Source of the DNA: Methanothermobacter thermautotrophicus
Lineage (GTDB): Archaea > Methanobacteriota > Methanobacteria > Methanobacteriales > Methanothermobacteraceae
Assembly: GCF_014889545.1 (NCBI RefSeq)
Contig: NZ_QKOF01000006.1
Location: 186,001-250,000 of the forward strand
Direction of reading: 5' to 3'
DNA length: 64,000 nucleotides
The notes under the pieces were generated by a model. It did no database searches. It saw only the letters and a program-made list of their open reading frames with translations, and was not told the DNA's origin. Both the position numbers and the translations under genes were made by a program. Below, in pieces: positions 17,137 through 27,701 of the stretch; the stretch's first letter is position 1, and every line of letters begins with the position of its first letter.

Positions 17137-18654
17137 ATGCACGAATTAATCAGGGAAGCTGTGAATGATCCAGGGATGGCCTGGGAAATCATGAAAATGG
17201 ACAGGGATGTTACAGAGGTCGTGGATGCTGTTTCTGACCTATCCAGGGACGATAAGATTAAACTTGGAGCCACCTTCAAGAGGTTCCCCCTGGGCTGTGA
17301 CCTCACAGAGCTCATTGTGGGTACCTGTGCCTCTGACCTTGAAAAGATTGACCTCATGGGAAACTGCATGCTCTCTGACACCATAGGGGCAACCATACAT
17401 GTATGCGCCTATGCATTTGCAGATATAGCTGAGAGCTATGGTATGAGACCCGTGGAACTCATGAGGGAGGTGAGGGAAACAACGGAGGTCCCCCTTGACC
17501 TTGACCACTTCGGAAGATACGGGCCAATGAGGTTTCCAAGATCCATAACAGGGTGCGGCGGCCAGTGCTACCTCGAGGGGCCACCCTTCGAGGGCTGTCC
17601 AAGGGAGAGAATACATGCAAGGCTCCTTGACAGGGAAAGGGAGGGCCTACCTGACAGGGATGAATGGGTTGAACTCTCTTCATCTGTTGCAGTTAACCTG
17701 ACACCTGTACAGGGGGCTGAAACCCACGCAGCACCCCTTGAGGAGGCTGAGGAAGTCCTGAAACTTGCCAGAAAACATGGGAAGGGCGTTGAGGCCATAA
17801 TGTTTGTCGGTGATGGATACGATGACCTCATATCAGGCTTTGAGGCAGGACTTGAGATGGGCGTCGATGTCTTTGTGATTGAGGGGGGCCCCTTTAACCT
17901 TGCAGGGGACAGGCTTGATGCCTTTGCAGGTGCAGTTGCAGCGGCAAGGATACTCACCCCTGGAAAGATAGTTGCAACAAATGGAGCATACGAGGATGAG
18001 TGCCGCGTAGGCCTCAGGGCGGGCCTCAATGCAATCATAACAGGATTCCCCAAGAACCATCATGGTTACATGTGTGGATACAGTCCGGGCACAGCCAGGA
18101 GGGGTAGATTCGGTCTTCCAAGGGTCATGAAGATAATGAGGGAGGAGGTTGAACCTGGCCTCACACCGGTACCCATACAGAAGGCCCAGCTGGAGGCCCT
18201 GGCAGCGGCTGTTAAGGTTTCAGGAACAGAAAACGTCTATCCACGGACCCTGGGTTACACCTACGTTGGCGACGCCCACTGGGCATGCCTTCCATCAACA
18301 CCCATCTATGAGCGGGTGGAGGTGAAGCGGGATGTGAATGCACTTGTTAAAATGGCTGAGGATGGTGATATCCATGGGAAGGTGGCCATATTCGGTGCAA
18401 GGTTCGTATCATGGGTTATTGCAGATAAACTTGACGGCCTGGTGGATGAATTCGTCATTGTGGACAGGGACCCATGGGTTGAGCAGGTAACGGTTGATAA
18501 TCTGAGATCAGAGCTCAGGACAGATGTTCACCCGGGAAACTCTGATGATGAGGGGGCCTACAGTTCGGCTGATTCATCGATAGTGTCCACCACCATCCCC
18601 CAGATATCTGCAAAAATTTCCGGAAAATTCAGGGACGCGGTGACGCTGGTGTAG
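17137..18654 (+). CDS. hcgG: FlpA, probable HcgG/HmdC (FeGP cofactor biosynthesis)
   Basis: A 505-residue protein, last of the flp operon by orientation. I take it to be HcgG (HmdC type), the seventh FeGP-cofactor gene, from remembered family features and from lying beside hmd-hcgA-F. Features: a cysteine cluster near residue 146 (CGGQCYLEGPPFEGCPRE), a central alpha/beta domain (EAIMFVGDGYDDLISGFEAG, KIVATNGAYEDECRVGLRAGL, MCGYSPGTARRG), and a C-terminal Rossmann-like segment (GKVAIFGARFVSWVIADKL, EFVIVDRDP) whose pattern resembles HcgC. It does not look like true fibrillarin. AGGTGA precedes the ATG; a 116-nt gap from flpD may hold its own promoter. Confidence 0.65.
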   Translation: MHELIREAVNDPGMAWEIMKMDRDVTEVVDAVSDLSRDDKIKLGATFKRFPLGCDLTELIVGTCASDLEKIDLMGNCMLSDTIGATIHVCAYAFADIAESYGMRPVELMREVRETTEVPLDLDHFGRYGPMRFPRSITGCGGQCYLEGPPFEGCPRERIHARLLDREREGLPDRDEWVELSSSVAVNLTPVQGAETHAAPLEEAEEVLKLARKHGKGVEAIMFVGDGYDDLISGFEAGLEMGVDVFVIEGGPFNLAGDRLDAFAGAVAAARILTPGKIVATNGAYEDECRVGLRAGLNAIITGFPKNHHGYMCGYSPGTARRGRFGLPRVMKIMREEVEPGLTPVPIQKAQLEALAAAVKVSGTENVYPRTLGYTYVGDAHWACLPSTPIYERVEVKRDVNALVKMAEDGDIHGKVAIFGARFVSWVIADKLDGLVDEFVIVDRDPWVEQVTVDNLRSELRTDVHPGNSDDEGAYSSADSSIVSTTIPQISAKISGKFRDAVTLV

Positions 18655-18751
18655 GGTTCATCAAAGCCTTCTGGTGGAAGGATGTGGTATTAAAAATAAT
18701 AAAAATTTTAACCACACATATAAAATTTTCGAAATTGTTTCATAAGTAACC

Positions 18752-18759
18752 TTTATACT
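18752..18759 (+). promoter_or_regulatory. TATA box of the mvhDGAB operon
   Basis: TTTATACT about 72 nt before the mvhD ATG; start expected near 18780. Upstream, TGTGGT (18684-18689) and ACCACA (18711-18716) form an inverted repeat around an A/T-rich loop, perhaps the end of the flp transcript. Confidence 0.55.
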
Positions 18760-18823
18760 TCCCACTCCTCAACCATATACCAAGTACAATTATAGTACGA
18801 TGCAAAAGCAAGGAGGAAACTCT

Positions 18824-19249
18824 ATGGCTGAAGATGACATAAAAATTGTGATGTTCTGTTGTAACTGGTGTTCCTACGGTGGAGCCGACACTGCGGGAAC
18901 AGCAAGGATGCAGTACCCTACAAACATTAGGGTTATCCGTGTGATGTGCTCCGGAAGGATAGAACCACAGTTCGTTCTCAAGGCATTCAGGGAAGGCGCC
19001 GACGGTGTCCTTGTAACCGGATGCCACCATGGTGACTGCCACTACGACGCAGGAAACTACAAGCTTGACAGGAGAATGAGGCTGATCTACAAACTGGCAG
19101 ATGAGCTTGGAATTGGCAGGGAAAGAATCCACCACGACTGGATATCAGCATCAGAGGGTGAAAAATTCGCTGAAACAGTTAAGATGATGGTTAACAGGAT
19201 AAAGGACCTTGGCCCATCACCAATCAAAAAACAGCTAGCTGAAGCATAA
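18824..19249 (+). CDS. mvhD: MvhD, [2Fe-2S] subunit of F420-non-reducing hydrogenase
   Basis: A 141-residue subunit that passes electrons from MvhAG to heterodisulfide reductase HdrABC, where electron bifurcation occurs. Conserved cysteines in [18 protein letters not shown] and [20 protein letters not shown] is well placed before ATG 18824; an ATG 24 nt upstream is less likely. First gene of the hydrogenase operon and paralogous to flpD. Confidence 0.95.
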
Positions 19250-19261
19250 GGAGGATTTCGA

Positions 19262-20188
19262 ATGGCTGAAAAGATAAAAATAGGAACAATGTGGCTTGGA
19301 GGATGCTCCGGCTGCCACCTGTCCATTGCAGACTTCCATGAAAAGCTTCTCGACGTTATGGAACACGCGGACTTTGAATTCAGCCCTGTTTTAATGGACA
19401 CAAAGTACGATGAAATCCCTGAACTCGATGTCGTCATCATCGAGGGCGGAATCGTCAACGATGAAAACAGGGAATTTGCCGAGGAACTCAGGGAAAAGGC
19501 CAAGTTCGTCATAAGTTACGGTACATGCGCAGTTTACGGAGGCATACCCGGTCTCAGGAACCTCTGGGACAAGGATGAAGTTATTGAGGAGGCCTACATA
19601 AACTCAATCACAACACCCAACGAGGAGGGCGTGATCCCATCTGAAGAGGTGCCACACCTTGAGGGAAGGGTTAAACCACTGGGTGAAGTCATAGATGTTG
19701 ACTTTGAAGTTCCAGGATGCCCACCAAGGTCAGATGTTGCCGCGGAAGTGGTAATGGCACTTCTAACAGGTGAAGAAATAGAACTCCCAGAAACAAACCT
19801 CTGCGAAGTCTGTCCAAGGGAAAAACCACCAGAAGGCCTTGCAATGGACTTCATAAAGAGACAGTTCGAGGTTGGAAAACCAGAAGACGATCTCTGTCTC
19901 ATACCACAGGGACTCATATGCATGGGCCCTGCAACAGTCTCCATCTGCGGTGCCGAATGCCCAAGCATAGCCATACCCTGCCGTGGCTGTTACGGTCCAA
20001 CAGCACGTGTCGAGGACCAGGGCGCAAAGATGATAAGTGCTATTGCCTCTGACTACAAGGTCGAAGAGGACAAAACCGTCGACCCTGAGGAAGTGGCTGA
20101 ACAGCTGGACGACATTGTTGGAACATTCTACACCTTCACACTTCCAGCAGCACTCATACCAATGAAAATAAAGAAGGAGGGTAAATAG
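19262..20188 (+). CDS. mvhG: MvhG, small subunit of F420-non-reducing [NiFe] hydrogenase
   Basis: A 308-residue [NiFe]-hydrogenase small subunit without a twin-arginine signal, so cytoplasmic. Cysteines for the proximal cluster are in GGCSGCHLS, GTCAVYGG and PGCPPRSD; more C-terminal ones (CEVCPREKP, GLICMGPATVSICGAECPSIAIPCRGCYGP) hold two further [4Fe-4S] clusters. Ribosome binding site AAGGAGG. The stop is followed at once by mvhA. Confidence 0.96.
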   Translation: MAEKIKIGTMWLGGCSGCHLSIADFHEKLLDVMEHADFEFSPVLMDTKYDEIPELDVVIIEGGIVNDENREFAEELREKAKFVISYGTCAVYGGIPGLRNLWDKDEVIEEAYINSITTPNEEGVIPSEEVPHLEGRVKPLGEVIDVDFEVPGCPPRSDVAAEVVMALLTGEEIELPETNLCEVCPREKPPEGLAMDFIKRQFEVGKPEDDLCLIPQGLICMGPATVSICGAECPSIAIPCRGCYGPTARVEDQGAKMISAIASDYKVEEDKTVDPEEVAEQLDDIVGTFYTFTLPAALIPMKIKKEGK

Positions 20189-21607
20189 ATGGTTAAACTC
20201 ACAATGGAACCTGTGACCCGTATAGAAGGTCACGCCAAGATTACCGTACACCTCGATGATGAAGGTAATGTTGAAGACACAAGGCTCCATGTAATGGAGT
20301 TCCGTGGGTTCGAGAAGTTTCTCCAGGGAAGACCAATAGAGGAAGCACCAAGGATAGTTCCAAGGATCTGCGGTATCTGTGACGTGCAGCACCACCTGGC
20401 AGCAGCCAAGGCTGTTGACGCATGCTTCGGTTTTGAACCAGAGGATGTCCTTCCTGCAGCCTACAAGATGAGGGAGATCATGAACTGGGGTTCATACATG
20501 CACTCCCATGGTCTGCACTTCTACTTCCTGGCAGCCCCTGACTTCATAGCAGGTAAGGACAGAAAGACAAGGAACGTCTTCCAGATTATAAAGGATGCCC
20601 CTGATATCGCTCTTCAGGCCATAGAACTGCGTAAAAACTCCCTTGAACTGGTAAGGGCCACCGGTGGAAGGCCTATCCACCCAACATCATCAACACCAGG
20701 AGGTATCTCAACAGAACTCGACGATGAAACACAGAAGGACCTCCTCAAGAAGGCCCAGAGGAACATTGAACTGGCAGAGGCCACCCTCGAACTCGCAATC
20801 CCCATCTTCGAGGAAAACATTGACCTCGTGAACTCACTGGGTAACATTGAAACCTACCACACAGGTCTTGTGAAGGACGGTGTCTGGGACGTTTATGATG
20901 GTGTGGTGAGGATAAAGGACAAGGAAGGAAACATGTTCAGGGAATTCAAACCTGCGGACTACGCTGACACAATCGCTGAACATGTTAAGCCCTACTCATG
21001 GCTCAAGTTCCCATACATAAAGGACCTGGGATACCCGGACGGCGTATACCGTGTTTCACCACTCTCCAGGCTCAACGTTGCAGACAAGATGCCTGATGCA
21101 GCTCCAAAGGCACAGGACTACTTCAAGGAATTCAGGGAAAACTTCGGATACGCACAGCAGACACTGCTCTACCACTGGGCAAGGCTCATAGAAATCCTTG
21201 CGTGTGCTGAATGCGCAGCCGATGCACTTGAAGGAGACCTATCAGGAGAGAAGTTCCCTGATTCACTTGAAAGGCAGGCTGGAGACGGTGTGGGTATAGT
21301 TGAGGCACCAAGGGGAACACTCACACACCACTACACCTGTGATGAAAACGGCCTCATCACCAGGGCAAACATAGTGGTTGCAACAATCCAGAACAACCCT
21401 GCCATGGAGATGGGTATCCAGAAGGTTGCCCAGGACTACATCAAACCTGGCGTTGAAGTGGATGATAAGATATTCAACCTCATGGAGATGGTTATAAGGG
21501 CATACGACCCATGTCTCTCCTGCGCAACACACACCATTGACAGTCAGATGAGACTTGCCACCTTGGAAGTATACGACAGTGAAGGCGACCTTGTAAAAAG
21601 GATCTGA
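20189..21607 (+). CDS. mvhA: MvhA, large subunit of F420-non-reducing [NiFe] hydrogenase
   Basis: A 472-residue catalytic subunit. Nickel-iron ligands are Cys61 and Cys64 ([10 protein letters not shown]) and Cys442 and Cys445 (DPCLSCATH). After His448 there is a 24-residue tail (TIDSQMRL... to VKRI) that would be cut off by a maturation protease, as in other [NiFe] hydrogenases. All ligands are ordinary cysteine codons, with no UGA. Start ATG follows GGAGG within the mvhG end. Confidence 0.97.
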   Translation: MVKLTMEPVTRIEGHAKITVHLDDEGNVEDTRLHVMEFRGFEKFLQGRPIEEAPRIVPRICGICDVQHHLAAAKAVDACFGFEPEDVLPAAYKMREIMNWGSYMHSHGLHFYFLAAPDFIAGKDRKTRNVFQIIKDAPDIALQAIELRKNSLELVRATGGRPIHPTSSTPGGISTELDDETQKDLLKKAQRNIELAEATLELAIPIFEENIDLVNSLGNIETYHTGLVKDGVWDVYDGVVRIKDKEGNMFREFKPADYADTIAEHVKPYSWLKFPYIKDLGYPDGVYRVSPLSRLNVADKMPDAAPKAQDYFKEFRENFGYAQQTLLYHWARLIEILACAECAADALEGDLSGEKFPDSLERQAGDGVGIVEAPRGTLTHHYTCDENGLITRANIVVATIQNNPAMEMGIQKVAQDYIKPGVEVDDKIFNLMEMVIRAYDPCLSCATHTIDSQMRLATLEVYDSEGDLVKRI

Positions 21608-21628
21608 TTTCACCAGAAAGGTGGTAAA

Positions 21629-22867
21629 ATGATAGTTGTCAATAAAGAGGACTGCATAAGGTGTGGTGCCTGCCAGGGGACCTGCCCAACCGCAGCCATT
21701 GAGGTAACACCTGAGGATGTCATATACTGTGACATCTGCGGCGGTGAACCAAAGTGTGTTGACATATGCCCCACAGGCGCCCTCAAACTTGAGGACCTGG
21801 TGGTTGACGAGGCAGGTAACACACAGGGCAGGATAGTCTTCAACCCTGATAAGTGTAACGAGTGCGGGGACTGCGTGGAGGTCTGCCCTCCACAGATCCT
21901 CAAACTCGACGAGGGAAAGGTCAAGAAGGTCCCACTTCAGGGATTCTGTGTCATGTGCCAGAAGTGCGTTGACATATGCCCTGTGGGGGTTATAGGTGTT
22001 GAGGGCATTAAGGAACCAGCAAAGGTTGAACTGGAAATTGAGGGACCAGTATTCATAGCCGACTGTGTGGGCTGTGGAATGTGTGTCCCTGAGTGTCCAG
22101 TGGACGCCATAACCCTTGATAAGGTCGGCGGTGTCATAGAGATTGATGAGGACACCTGTATAAAGTGTGGTGTCTGCGCACAGACCTGTCCATGGAATGC
22201 CGTCTATATATCAGGCAGGAAGCCAGAGAAGAGGGCCAAGGAGATCAAGAAGTTCGAGCTGGATGCAGATACATGTATAGGATGTAACACATGTGTCGAG
22301 GCATGTCCCGGTGACTTCATAGTTCCAAGGGCATCCAGCCTCACTGTTGAACTGCCAGCCATCTGTACGGCATGCGGTCTATGTGAACAGCTCTGCCCCG
22401 TTGACGCCATAGACCTTGAAGTGGAACTGGGCCCTGCTAAACCTGCAAGTGAAGAGGGCCTTGTCTGGGATGAGGAGAAATGTGACTTCATAGGCGCATG
22501 CGCCAACATATGCCCCAACGACGCCATAAGGGTGGTTACTAAGGAGGGCATGAAGGTCCCGGACAATGAAAAGGTTGATGAGGAACCATCCTTTGCCATG
22601 TGTACCCGCTGCGGTGCATGTACAATGGCCTGTCCTAAGGGCGCACTTAGCCTTGTTGATATGGACAAGGTCGTTGATGGTGAGGTTGTCAAGAGGAAGA
22701 GGGTCCAGTACAATCCTGCCCTCTGTGACCAGTGCGGTGACTGTATTGAAGCATGCCCCTACGACATGCTGAAACTCACCGATGAGAAGGTTCCACTTAA
22801 AGGGTTCTGCATACTCTGTGACCAGTGCATACCCGCCTGTCCTAAGAGCGCACTGTCACTCAAATAA
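21629..22867 (+). CDS. mvhB: MvhB polyferredoxin
   Basis: A 412-residue polyferredoxin with twelve [4Fe-4S]-type motifs, that is six tandem bacterial ferredoxin domains. Most motifs are canonical CxxCxxCxxxCP. Motif 2 has an expanded loop ([15 protein letters not shown]). Motif 9 reads [12 protein letters not shown], so its second cysteine is isoleucine and that site may hold a [3Fe-4S] cluster or none. Serves as an electron reservoir or wire from Mvh. GGTGGTAAA precedes the ATG. Confidence 0.96.
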   Translation: MIVVNKEDCIRCGACQGTCPTAAIEVTPEDVIYCDICGGEPKCVDICPTGALKLEDLVVDEAGNTQGRIVFNPDKCNECGDCVEVCPPQILKLDEGKVKKVPLQGFCVMCQKCVDICPVGVIGVEGIKEPAKVELEIEGPVFIADCVGCGMCVPECPVDAITLDKVGGVIEIDEDTCIKCGVCAQTCPWNAVYISGRKPEKRAKEIKKFELDADTCIGCNTCVEACPGDFIVPRASSLTVELPAICTACGLCEQLCPVDAIDLEVELGPAKPASEEGLVWDEEKCDFIGACANICPNDAIRVVTKEGMKVPDNEKVDEEPSFAMCTRCGACTMACPKGALSLVDMDKVVDGEVVKRKRVQYNPALCDQCGDCIEACPYDMLKLTDEKVPLKGFCILCDQCIPACPKSALSLK

Positions 22868-23250
22868 CCTCCTCCTCTTTTTTGTTTTCACATGCAGGTT
22901 TTCCCTTTTCACAGACCCTGTTATTATTTTAGATAATATTTTTATGAAAAATGATTTTTCATATTTAAAATTTTTCTTTTTTTCCTTTTGAAAACATTTA
23001 TATTATCCTTTTTTCTTATTCAATAGAGTCATAGATGTCAAAAAACTGAAGCATAAGCGGTTATATCCAGATTAATACTGGATAATAACGACATGTGCAG
23101 TATGGCTTGTTCTATAATGAGCTGTGCTCTGGAGGTTGGAGGATGAACTTCGGTATAACCTGAAGGTCCATTTCGAGACATTGGTGATGGATAGCTCCTG
23201 AATGAGGTGACCATTCCCATGGATTATCGCTGAAAATCCCATAACCCCAT
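22868..23250 (+). ncRNA. Candidate leader or small RNA between mvhB and mrtB
   Basis: After T-rich terminator-like stretches, a clear TATA box (TTTATATT, 22997-23004) predicts a start near 23027, almost 290 nt before mrtB. The following DNA, unlike its AT-rich edges, is mixed in base content. It can form TATCCAG-attaata-CTGGATA (23064-23084), then carries a 17-codon micro-ORF, MCSMACSIMSCALEVGG (23093-23146), directly followed by an overlapping ATG of six codons with GGAGG before it. It may be a regulatory leader of mrt or an independent small RNA. Confidence 0.35.
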
Positions 23251-23251
23251 C

Positions 23252-23287
23252 AATTTTATTAATAAAATAATAAATTTTATTAATAAA
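23252..23287 (+). promoter_or_regulatory. Tandem AT-rich elements before mrtB
   Basis: AATTTTATTAATAAA occurs at 23252-23266 and again at 23273-23287, 21 bp apart, that is two helical turns. Either copy could serve as a TATA box for a very short leader before mrtB; the spacing also suits a dimeric or cooperative regulator. Confidence 0.45.
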
Positions 23288-23313
23288 TAAATAAAACAAG
23301 AGGTGTGAATACC

Positions 23314-24645
23314 ATGCCAATGTATGAAGACAGAATAGATCTCTACGGGGCAGATGGTAAGCTCCTGGAGGAAGACGTTCCTCTTGAAGCAGTAAGCCCC
23401 CTTAAAAACCCGACAATAGCAAACCTGGTAAGCGACGTGAAAAGGTCAGTTGCAGTGAACCTGGCAGGGATAGAGGGAAGCCTCAAGAAGGCAGCCCTCG
23501 GCGGAAAGTCCAACTTCATCCCTGGAAGGGAAGTTGAACTGCCAATAGTTGAAAACGCAGAGGCAGTAGCTGAAAAGGTTAAAAAACTTGTTCAGACCTC
23601 TGAAGACGACGACACAAACATCCGCCTCATAAACAACGGCCAGCAGATCCTCGTACAGGTCCCAACAACAAGGATGGGTGTGGCTGCAGACTACACCGTC
23701 TCAGCCCTGGTCACAGGAGCTGCAGTTGTACAGGCAATAATCGACGAATTCGACGTGGACATGTTCGATGCAAACGCAGTCAAAACCGCTGTCATGGGAA
23801 GATACCCACAGACAGTTGACTTCACAGGAGCCAACCTCTCAACACTCCTGGGACCACCAGTACTCCTGGAGGGTCTCGGATACGGTCTAAGGAACATAAT
23901 GGCAAACCACGTCGTGGCCATCACAAGGAAGAACACACTCAACGCATCAGCACTATCATCCATACTCGAACAGACAGCAATGTTCGAAACAGGTGACGCA
24001 GTCGGAGCATTCGAAAGGATGCACCTCCTTGGACTTGCATACCAGGGACTCAACGCAAACAACCTCCTATTCGACCTTGTTAAGGAGAACGGTAAGGGAA
24101 CAGTGGGTACAGTCATAGCATCCCTCGTTGAAAGGGCCATAGAGGACAAGGTCATCAAAGTGGCCAGTGAAATGAAATCAGGCTACAAGATGTACGAACC
24201 AGCCGACTGGGCTCTATGGAACGCATACGCAGCAACAGGTCTCCTTGCAGCAACAATAGTCAATGTTGGAGCAGCAAGGGCAGCCCAGGGTGTTGCATCA
24301 ACAGTACTCTACTACAACGACATACTCGAATACGAGACAGGACTTCCAGGTGTGGACTTCGGAAGGGCAATGGGTACCGCAGTAGGATTCTCATTCTTCA
24401 GCCACTCCATCTATGGTGGAGGTGGACCAGGTATATTCCACGGAAACCACGTCGTTACAAGGCACAGTAAAGGATTTGCTCTACCATGTGTGGCCGCAGC
24501 AATGTGCCTTGACGCAGGGACACAGATGTTCTCAGTGGAGAAGACATCAGGACTCATAGGATCTGTTTACAGCGAAATAGACTACTTCAGAGAACCAATA
24601 GTTAACGTTGCAAAAGGTGCTGCAGAGATAAAGGACCAGTTATAG
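23314..24645 (+). CDS. mrtB: MrtB, methyl-coenzyme M reductase II beta subunit
   Basis: A 443-residue beta subunit of methyl-coenzyme M reductase. It begins [32 protein letters not shown] and ends with the family blocks [35 protein letters not shown]. It forms part of the F430 pocket in the alpha2beta2gamma2 enzyme that makes methane from methyl-CoM and CoB. I assign isoenzyme II (Mrt) because the operon lacks a C gene and lies downstream of mvh, not of mtr. AGGTG is spaced 8 nt before ATG 23314. Confidence 0.96.
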   Translation: MPMYEDRIDLYGADGKLLEEDVPLEAVSPLKNPTIANLVSDVKRSVAVNLAGIEGSLKKAALGGKSNFIPGREVELPIVENAEAVAEKVKKLVQTSEDDDTNIRLINNGQQILVQVPTTRMGVAADYTVSALVTGAAVVQAIIDEFDVDMFDANAVKTAVMGRYPQTVDFTGANLSTLLGPPVLLEGLGYGLRNIMANHVVAITRKNTLNASALSSILEQTAMFETGDAVGAFERMHLLGLAYQGLNANNLLFDLVKENGKGTVGTVIASLVERAIEDKVIKVASEMKSGYKMYEPADWALWNAYAATGLLAATIVNVGAARAAQGVASTVLYYNDILEYETGLPGVDFGRAMGTAVGFSFFSHSIYGGGGPGIFHGNHVVTRHSKGFALPCVAAAMCLDAGTQMFSVEKTSGLIGSVYSEIDYFREPIVNVAKGAAEIKDQL

Positions 24646-24661
24646 GTTAAAATGGGGAGTC

Positions 24662-25150
24662 ATGATGCCAGAAACAGGATTCATCGATGTTAAGATCTTC
24701 CCCCAGCGGCTGCTGAAACCAGAGACCGTTGAGAAGATTCTTAACAGAATCTATGAACTTGAGGGCATAGTAAGGGTGCTGGTCCATGGACCATCCATAC
24801 CTGACAGGGTATACTATGGCCCCGCAAGGGGAACAGAGGTTAACCACAGCGACCGGCGGAAGATAAAAGTCCGCGGAGAGGAGGTTGAACTCCGGGTGAA
24901 GGTCGGAGAGATCATTGTGGGCATACTCCCGGAGGCCCTGGAGGAGAAGATTGAAACAATCGAGGAAATCCTGGATGAAGTGCTCCCCTGCTCCTATAAG
25001 GTATTCATAGGTGCCTTCACAAAGAAGGACATAACCATCTCCGATTACCTTAAATACGGACTTAAATTTGAGGAAAAGATCGATCCAAGGGTAATCGGCA
25101 TGGTGGATCCCAGCTCAAGGATGAAGGACACCGTTATTAACATAAAATGA
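24662..25150 (+). CDS. mrtD: MrtD, operon protein D of methyl-coenzyme M reductase II
   Basis: A 162-residue McrD-family protein (GFIDVKIFPQRLLKPETVEKIL, RVLVHGPSIPD, VGEIIVGILPEALEEKIETIEEILDEVLP). Not part of the mature enzyme; McrD is thought to help assemble or chaperone methyl-CoM reductase, possibly with F430. Two adjacent ATGs (24662, 24665) follow GGGGAG; either may be used. Confidence 0.92.
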   Translation: MMPETGFIDVKIFPQRLLKPETVEKILNRIYELEGIVRVLVHGPSIPDRVYYGPARGTEVNHSDRRKIKVRGEEVELRVKVGEIIVGILPEALEEKIETIEEILDEVLPCSYKVFIGAFTKKDITISDYLKYGLKFEEKIDPRVIGMVDPSSRMKDTVINIK

Positions 25151-25165
25151 TTGTGAGGTTATGAA

Positions 25166-25963
25166 ATGTCTTACAAAGCCCAGTACACTCCTGGAGAAAC
25201 CCAGATAGCTGAAAACAGAAGAAAACACATGGACCCTGATTATGAATTCCGTAAATTAAGGGAAGTATCAGATGAGGACCTGGTCAAGGTCCTGGGGCAC
25301 AGGAACCCTGGTGAGAGCTACAAGTCCGTGCACCCACCACTCGATGAGATGGACTTCGAAGAGGATATAGTAAGGGACATGGTTGAACCCATACAGGGTG
25401 CAAAGGAAGGTGTCAGGGTAAGGTACATCCAGTTCGCAGACTCCATGTACAACGCCCCGGCCCAGCCCTACGACAGGGCAAGGACCTACATGTGGAGATA
25501 CCGTGGTGTCGACACAGGTACACTATCAGGAAGACAGGTCATCGAGATGAGGGAACTCGACCTTGAGGGTGTATCCAAGGAACTCGTGGAAACAGAACTC
25601 TTCGACCCTGCAACAACAGGTATAAGGGGTGCAACAGTCCACGGACACTCCCTCCGACTCGATGAAAATGGTCTCATGTTCGACGCCCTCCAGAGGTACG
25701 TCTTCGATGAAGAGAAGGGGCACGTGGTATACGTTAAGGACCAGGTCGGAAGGCCCCTCGATGAACCTGTGGACATGGGTCAGCCCCTCGGCGAAGATGA
25801 ACTCAAGAAGATCACCACAATCTACAGGAAGGACAACATCGCCATGAGGGATGATAAAGAGGCAATTGAAGTTGTTGAAAACATACACACCGGCCGTACC
25901 ATGGGCGGTTTTGGTATGGACGTATTCAAGGATGACCTAAGAAAAAGGCTAGGTGATGATTAA
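25166..25963 (+). CDS. mrtG: MrtG, methyl-coenzyme M reductase II gamma subunit
   Basis: A 265-residue gamma subunit: [24 protein letters not shown], the [21 protein letters not shown] motif and the [15 protein letters not shown] segment. Structural subunit contacting the active site entrance. The stop TAA overlaps the mrtA ATG, implying coupled translation. Confidence 0.96.
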   Translation: MSYKAQYTPGETQIAENRRKHMDPDYEFRKLREVSDEDLVKVLGHRNPGESYKSVHPPLDEMDFEEDIVRDMVEPIQGAKEGVRVRYIQFADSMYNAPAQPYDRARTYMWRYRGVDTGTLSGRQVIEMRELDLEGVSKELVETELFDPATTGIRGATVHGHSLRLDENGLMFDALQRYVFDEEKGHVVYVKDQVGRPLDEPVDMGQPLGEDELKKITTIYRKDNIAMRDDKEAIEVVENIHTGRTMGGFGMDVFKDDLRKRLGDD

Positions 25964-27624
25964 TGGATGAAAAGAAACTATTCCTTACAGCTTTAAAGAA
26001 GAAGTTTGAGGGGGAAGACCCCGACGAAAAATACACAAACTTCTACTGCTTCGGCGGATGGGAACAGTCCGCACGTAAAAAGGAATTCACAGAGTACGCC
26101 AAGAAGGCAGCTGAGAAGAGGGGAGGAATACCATTCTACAACCCTGACATCGGTGTGCCCCTGGGTCAGAGGAAACTCATGGCCTACCGCGTATCAGGCA
26201 CAGACGCCTACGTTGAGGGTGACGACCTCCACTTCGTCAACAACGCAGCCATCCAGCAGATGGTGGACGACATAAAGAGGACAGTCATCGTGGGTATGGA
26301 CACAGCACACGCTGTCCTTGAGAAGAGGCTCGGTGTTGAGGTGACCCCTGAGACAATAAACGAGTACATGGAGGCAATCAACCACGCCCTCCCCGGCGGT
26401 GCCGTCGTACAGGAGCACATGGTTGAGGTACACCCTGGACTCGTTGAGGACTGTTACGCCAAGATCTTCACAGGTGACGACAACCTGGCAGATGAACTGG
26501 ACAAGAGGATACTCATAGACATAAACAAGGAGTTCCCTGAGGAACAGGCCGAACAGCTCAAGAGCTACATCGGCAACAGGACATACCAGGTCAACAGGGT
26601 TCCAACAATAGTCGTGAGGACCTGTGACGGTGGTACAGTATCACGATGGTCTGCAATGCAGATCGGTATGAGCTTCATATCAGCATACAAGCTCTGTGCA
26701 GGTGAAGCAGCAATCGCTGACTTCTCATACGCTGCAAAACACGCCGACGTTATAGAGATGGGTACAATAATGCCTGCAAGGAGGGCAAGGGGACCAAACG
26801 AGCCCGGTGGAGTTGCCTTCGGAACATTCGCAGACATAGTCCAGACCTCAAGGGTTTCAGATGACCCTGCGAAGATATCACTTGAGGTCATCGCAGGTGC
26901 AGCAGCACTCTACGACCAGGTATGGCTCGGCTCATACATGTCAGGTGGTGTGGGTTTCACCCAGTACGCAACAGCATCCTACACCGACGACATCCTCGAC
27001 GACTTCGTATACTATGGTATGGAGTACGTTGATGACAAATACGGAATCTGCGGAACAAAACCTACAATGGATGTTGTGCGCGACATATCCACAGAGGTCA
27101 CACTGTACTCACTTGAACAGTATGAGGAATACCCCACCCTCCTGGAGGACCACTTCGGAGGATCACAGAGGGCAGCTGTTGCAGCTGCAGCAGCAGGATG
27201 TTCCACAGCCTTCGCAACAGGAAACTCAAATGCAGGTATCAACGGATGGTACCTCAGCCAGATACTCCACAAGGAGGCCCACAGCAGGCTTGGATTCTAC
27301 GGATACGACCTGCAGGACCAGTGCGGTGCATCCAACTCCCTCTCAATCAGGAGCGACGAGGGTCTCATACACGAACTCCGCGGACCTAACTATCCAAACT
27401 ACGCCATGAACGTGGGTCACCAGCCAGAGTACGCCGGTATAGCCCAGGCACCACACGCTGCAAGGGGAGACGCCTTCTGCACAAACCCACTCATAAAGGT
27501 TGCATTTGCAGATAAGGACCTTTCCTTTGACTTCACATCACCAAGGAAGTCAATTGCAGCAGGTGCCCTCAGGGAGTTCATGCCAGAGGGAGAAAGGGAC
27601 CTCATCATACCAGCTGGAAAATAA
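25963..27624 (+). CDS. mrtA: MrtA, methyl-coenzyme M reductase II alpha subunit
   Basis: A 553-residue catalytic subunit. Regions carrying the known post-translational changes are all present: [13 protein letters not shown] (methylhistidine), [13 protein letters not shown] (methylarginine), [16 protein letters not shown] (methylglutamine region), and [17 protein letters not shown] (thioglycine and methylcysteine region). Catalyses the last, methane-forming step with F430 nickel. GGTGAT inside the mrtG end serves as ribosome binding site. In this genus isoenzyme II is favoured when H2 is plentiful. Confidence 0.98.
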   Translation: MDEKKLFLTALKKKFEGEDPDEKYTNFYCFGGWEQSARKKEFTEYAKKAAEKRGGIPFYNPDIGVPLGQRKLMAYRVSGTDAYVEGDDLHFVNNAAIQQMVDDIKRTVIVGMDTAHAVLEKRLGVEVTPETINEYMEAINHALPGGAVVQEHMVEVHPGLVEDCYAKIFTGDDNLADELDKRILIDINKEFPEEQAEQLKSYIGNRTYQVNRVPTIVVRTCDGGTVSRWSAMQIGMSFISAYKLCAGEAAIADFSYAAKHADVIEMGTIMPARRARGPNEPGGVAFGTFADIVQTSRVSDDPAKISLEVIAGAAALYDQVWLGSYMSGGVGFTQYATASYTDDILDDFVYYGMEYVDDKYGICGTKPTMDVVRDISTEVTLYSLEQYEEYPTLLEDHFGGSQRAAVAAAAAGCSTAFATGNSNAGINGWYLSQILHKEAHSRLGFYGYDLQDQCGASNSLSIRSDEGLIHELRGPNYPNYAMNVGHQPEYAGIAQAPHAARGDAFCTNPLIKVAFADKDLSFDFTSPRKSIAAGALREFMPEGERDLIIPAGK

Positions 27625-27649
27625 TTCCAGCAGAAAATTTTTCTTTTTT
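27613..27649 (+). terminator. Terminator hairpin of the mrt operon
   Basis: GCTGGAA (27613-27619), loop AATAA, TTCCAGC (27625-27631), then a T-rich tract to 27649. The mrtA stop codon lies within the hairpin, as in the mtr operon terminator. Confidence 0.75.
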
Positions 27650-27701
27650 CAAAGAAAGGAATAGAATTAGATTCCCGTTATTGTTTTTCAGTTCCAATAC
27701 A

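Noticed and set aside
17137-18654. FlpA as rRNA methyltransferase fibrillarin
   Set aside because: True archaeal fibrillarin is about 230 residues with a classical SAM domain; this 505-residue Cys-containing protein is different.
20189-21607. Selenocysteine codon in the hydrogenase large subunit
   Set aside because: All four nickel-iron ligands are cysteine codons and no in-frame TGA occurs.
23314-27624. Operon taken as mcrBDCGA (isoenzyme I)
   Set aside because: No C gene lies between D and G, and the operon follows mvhDGAB instead of preceding mtr; both point to mrt (isoenzyme II).
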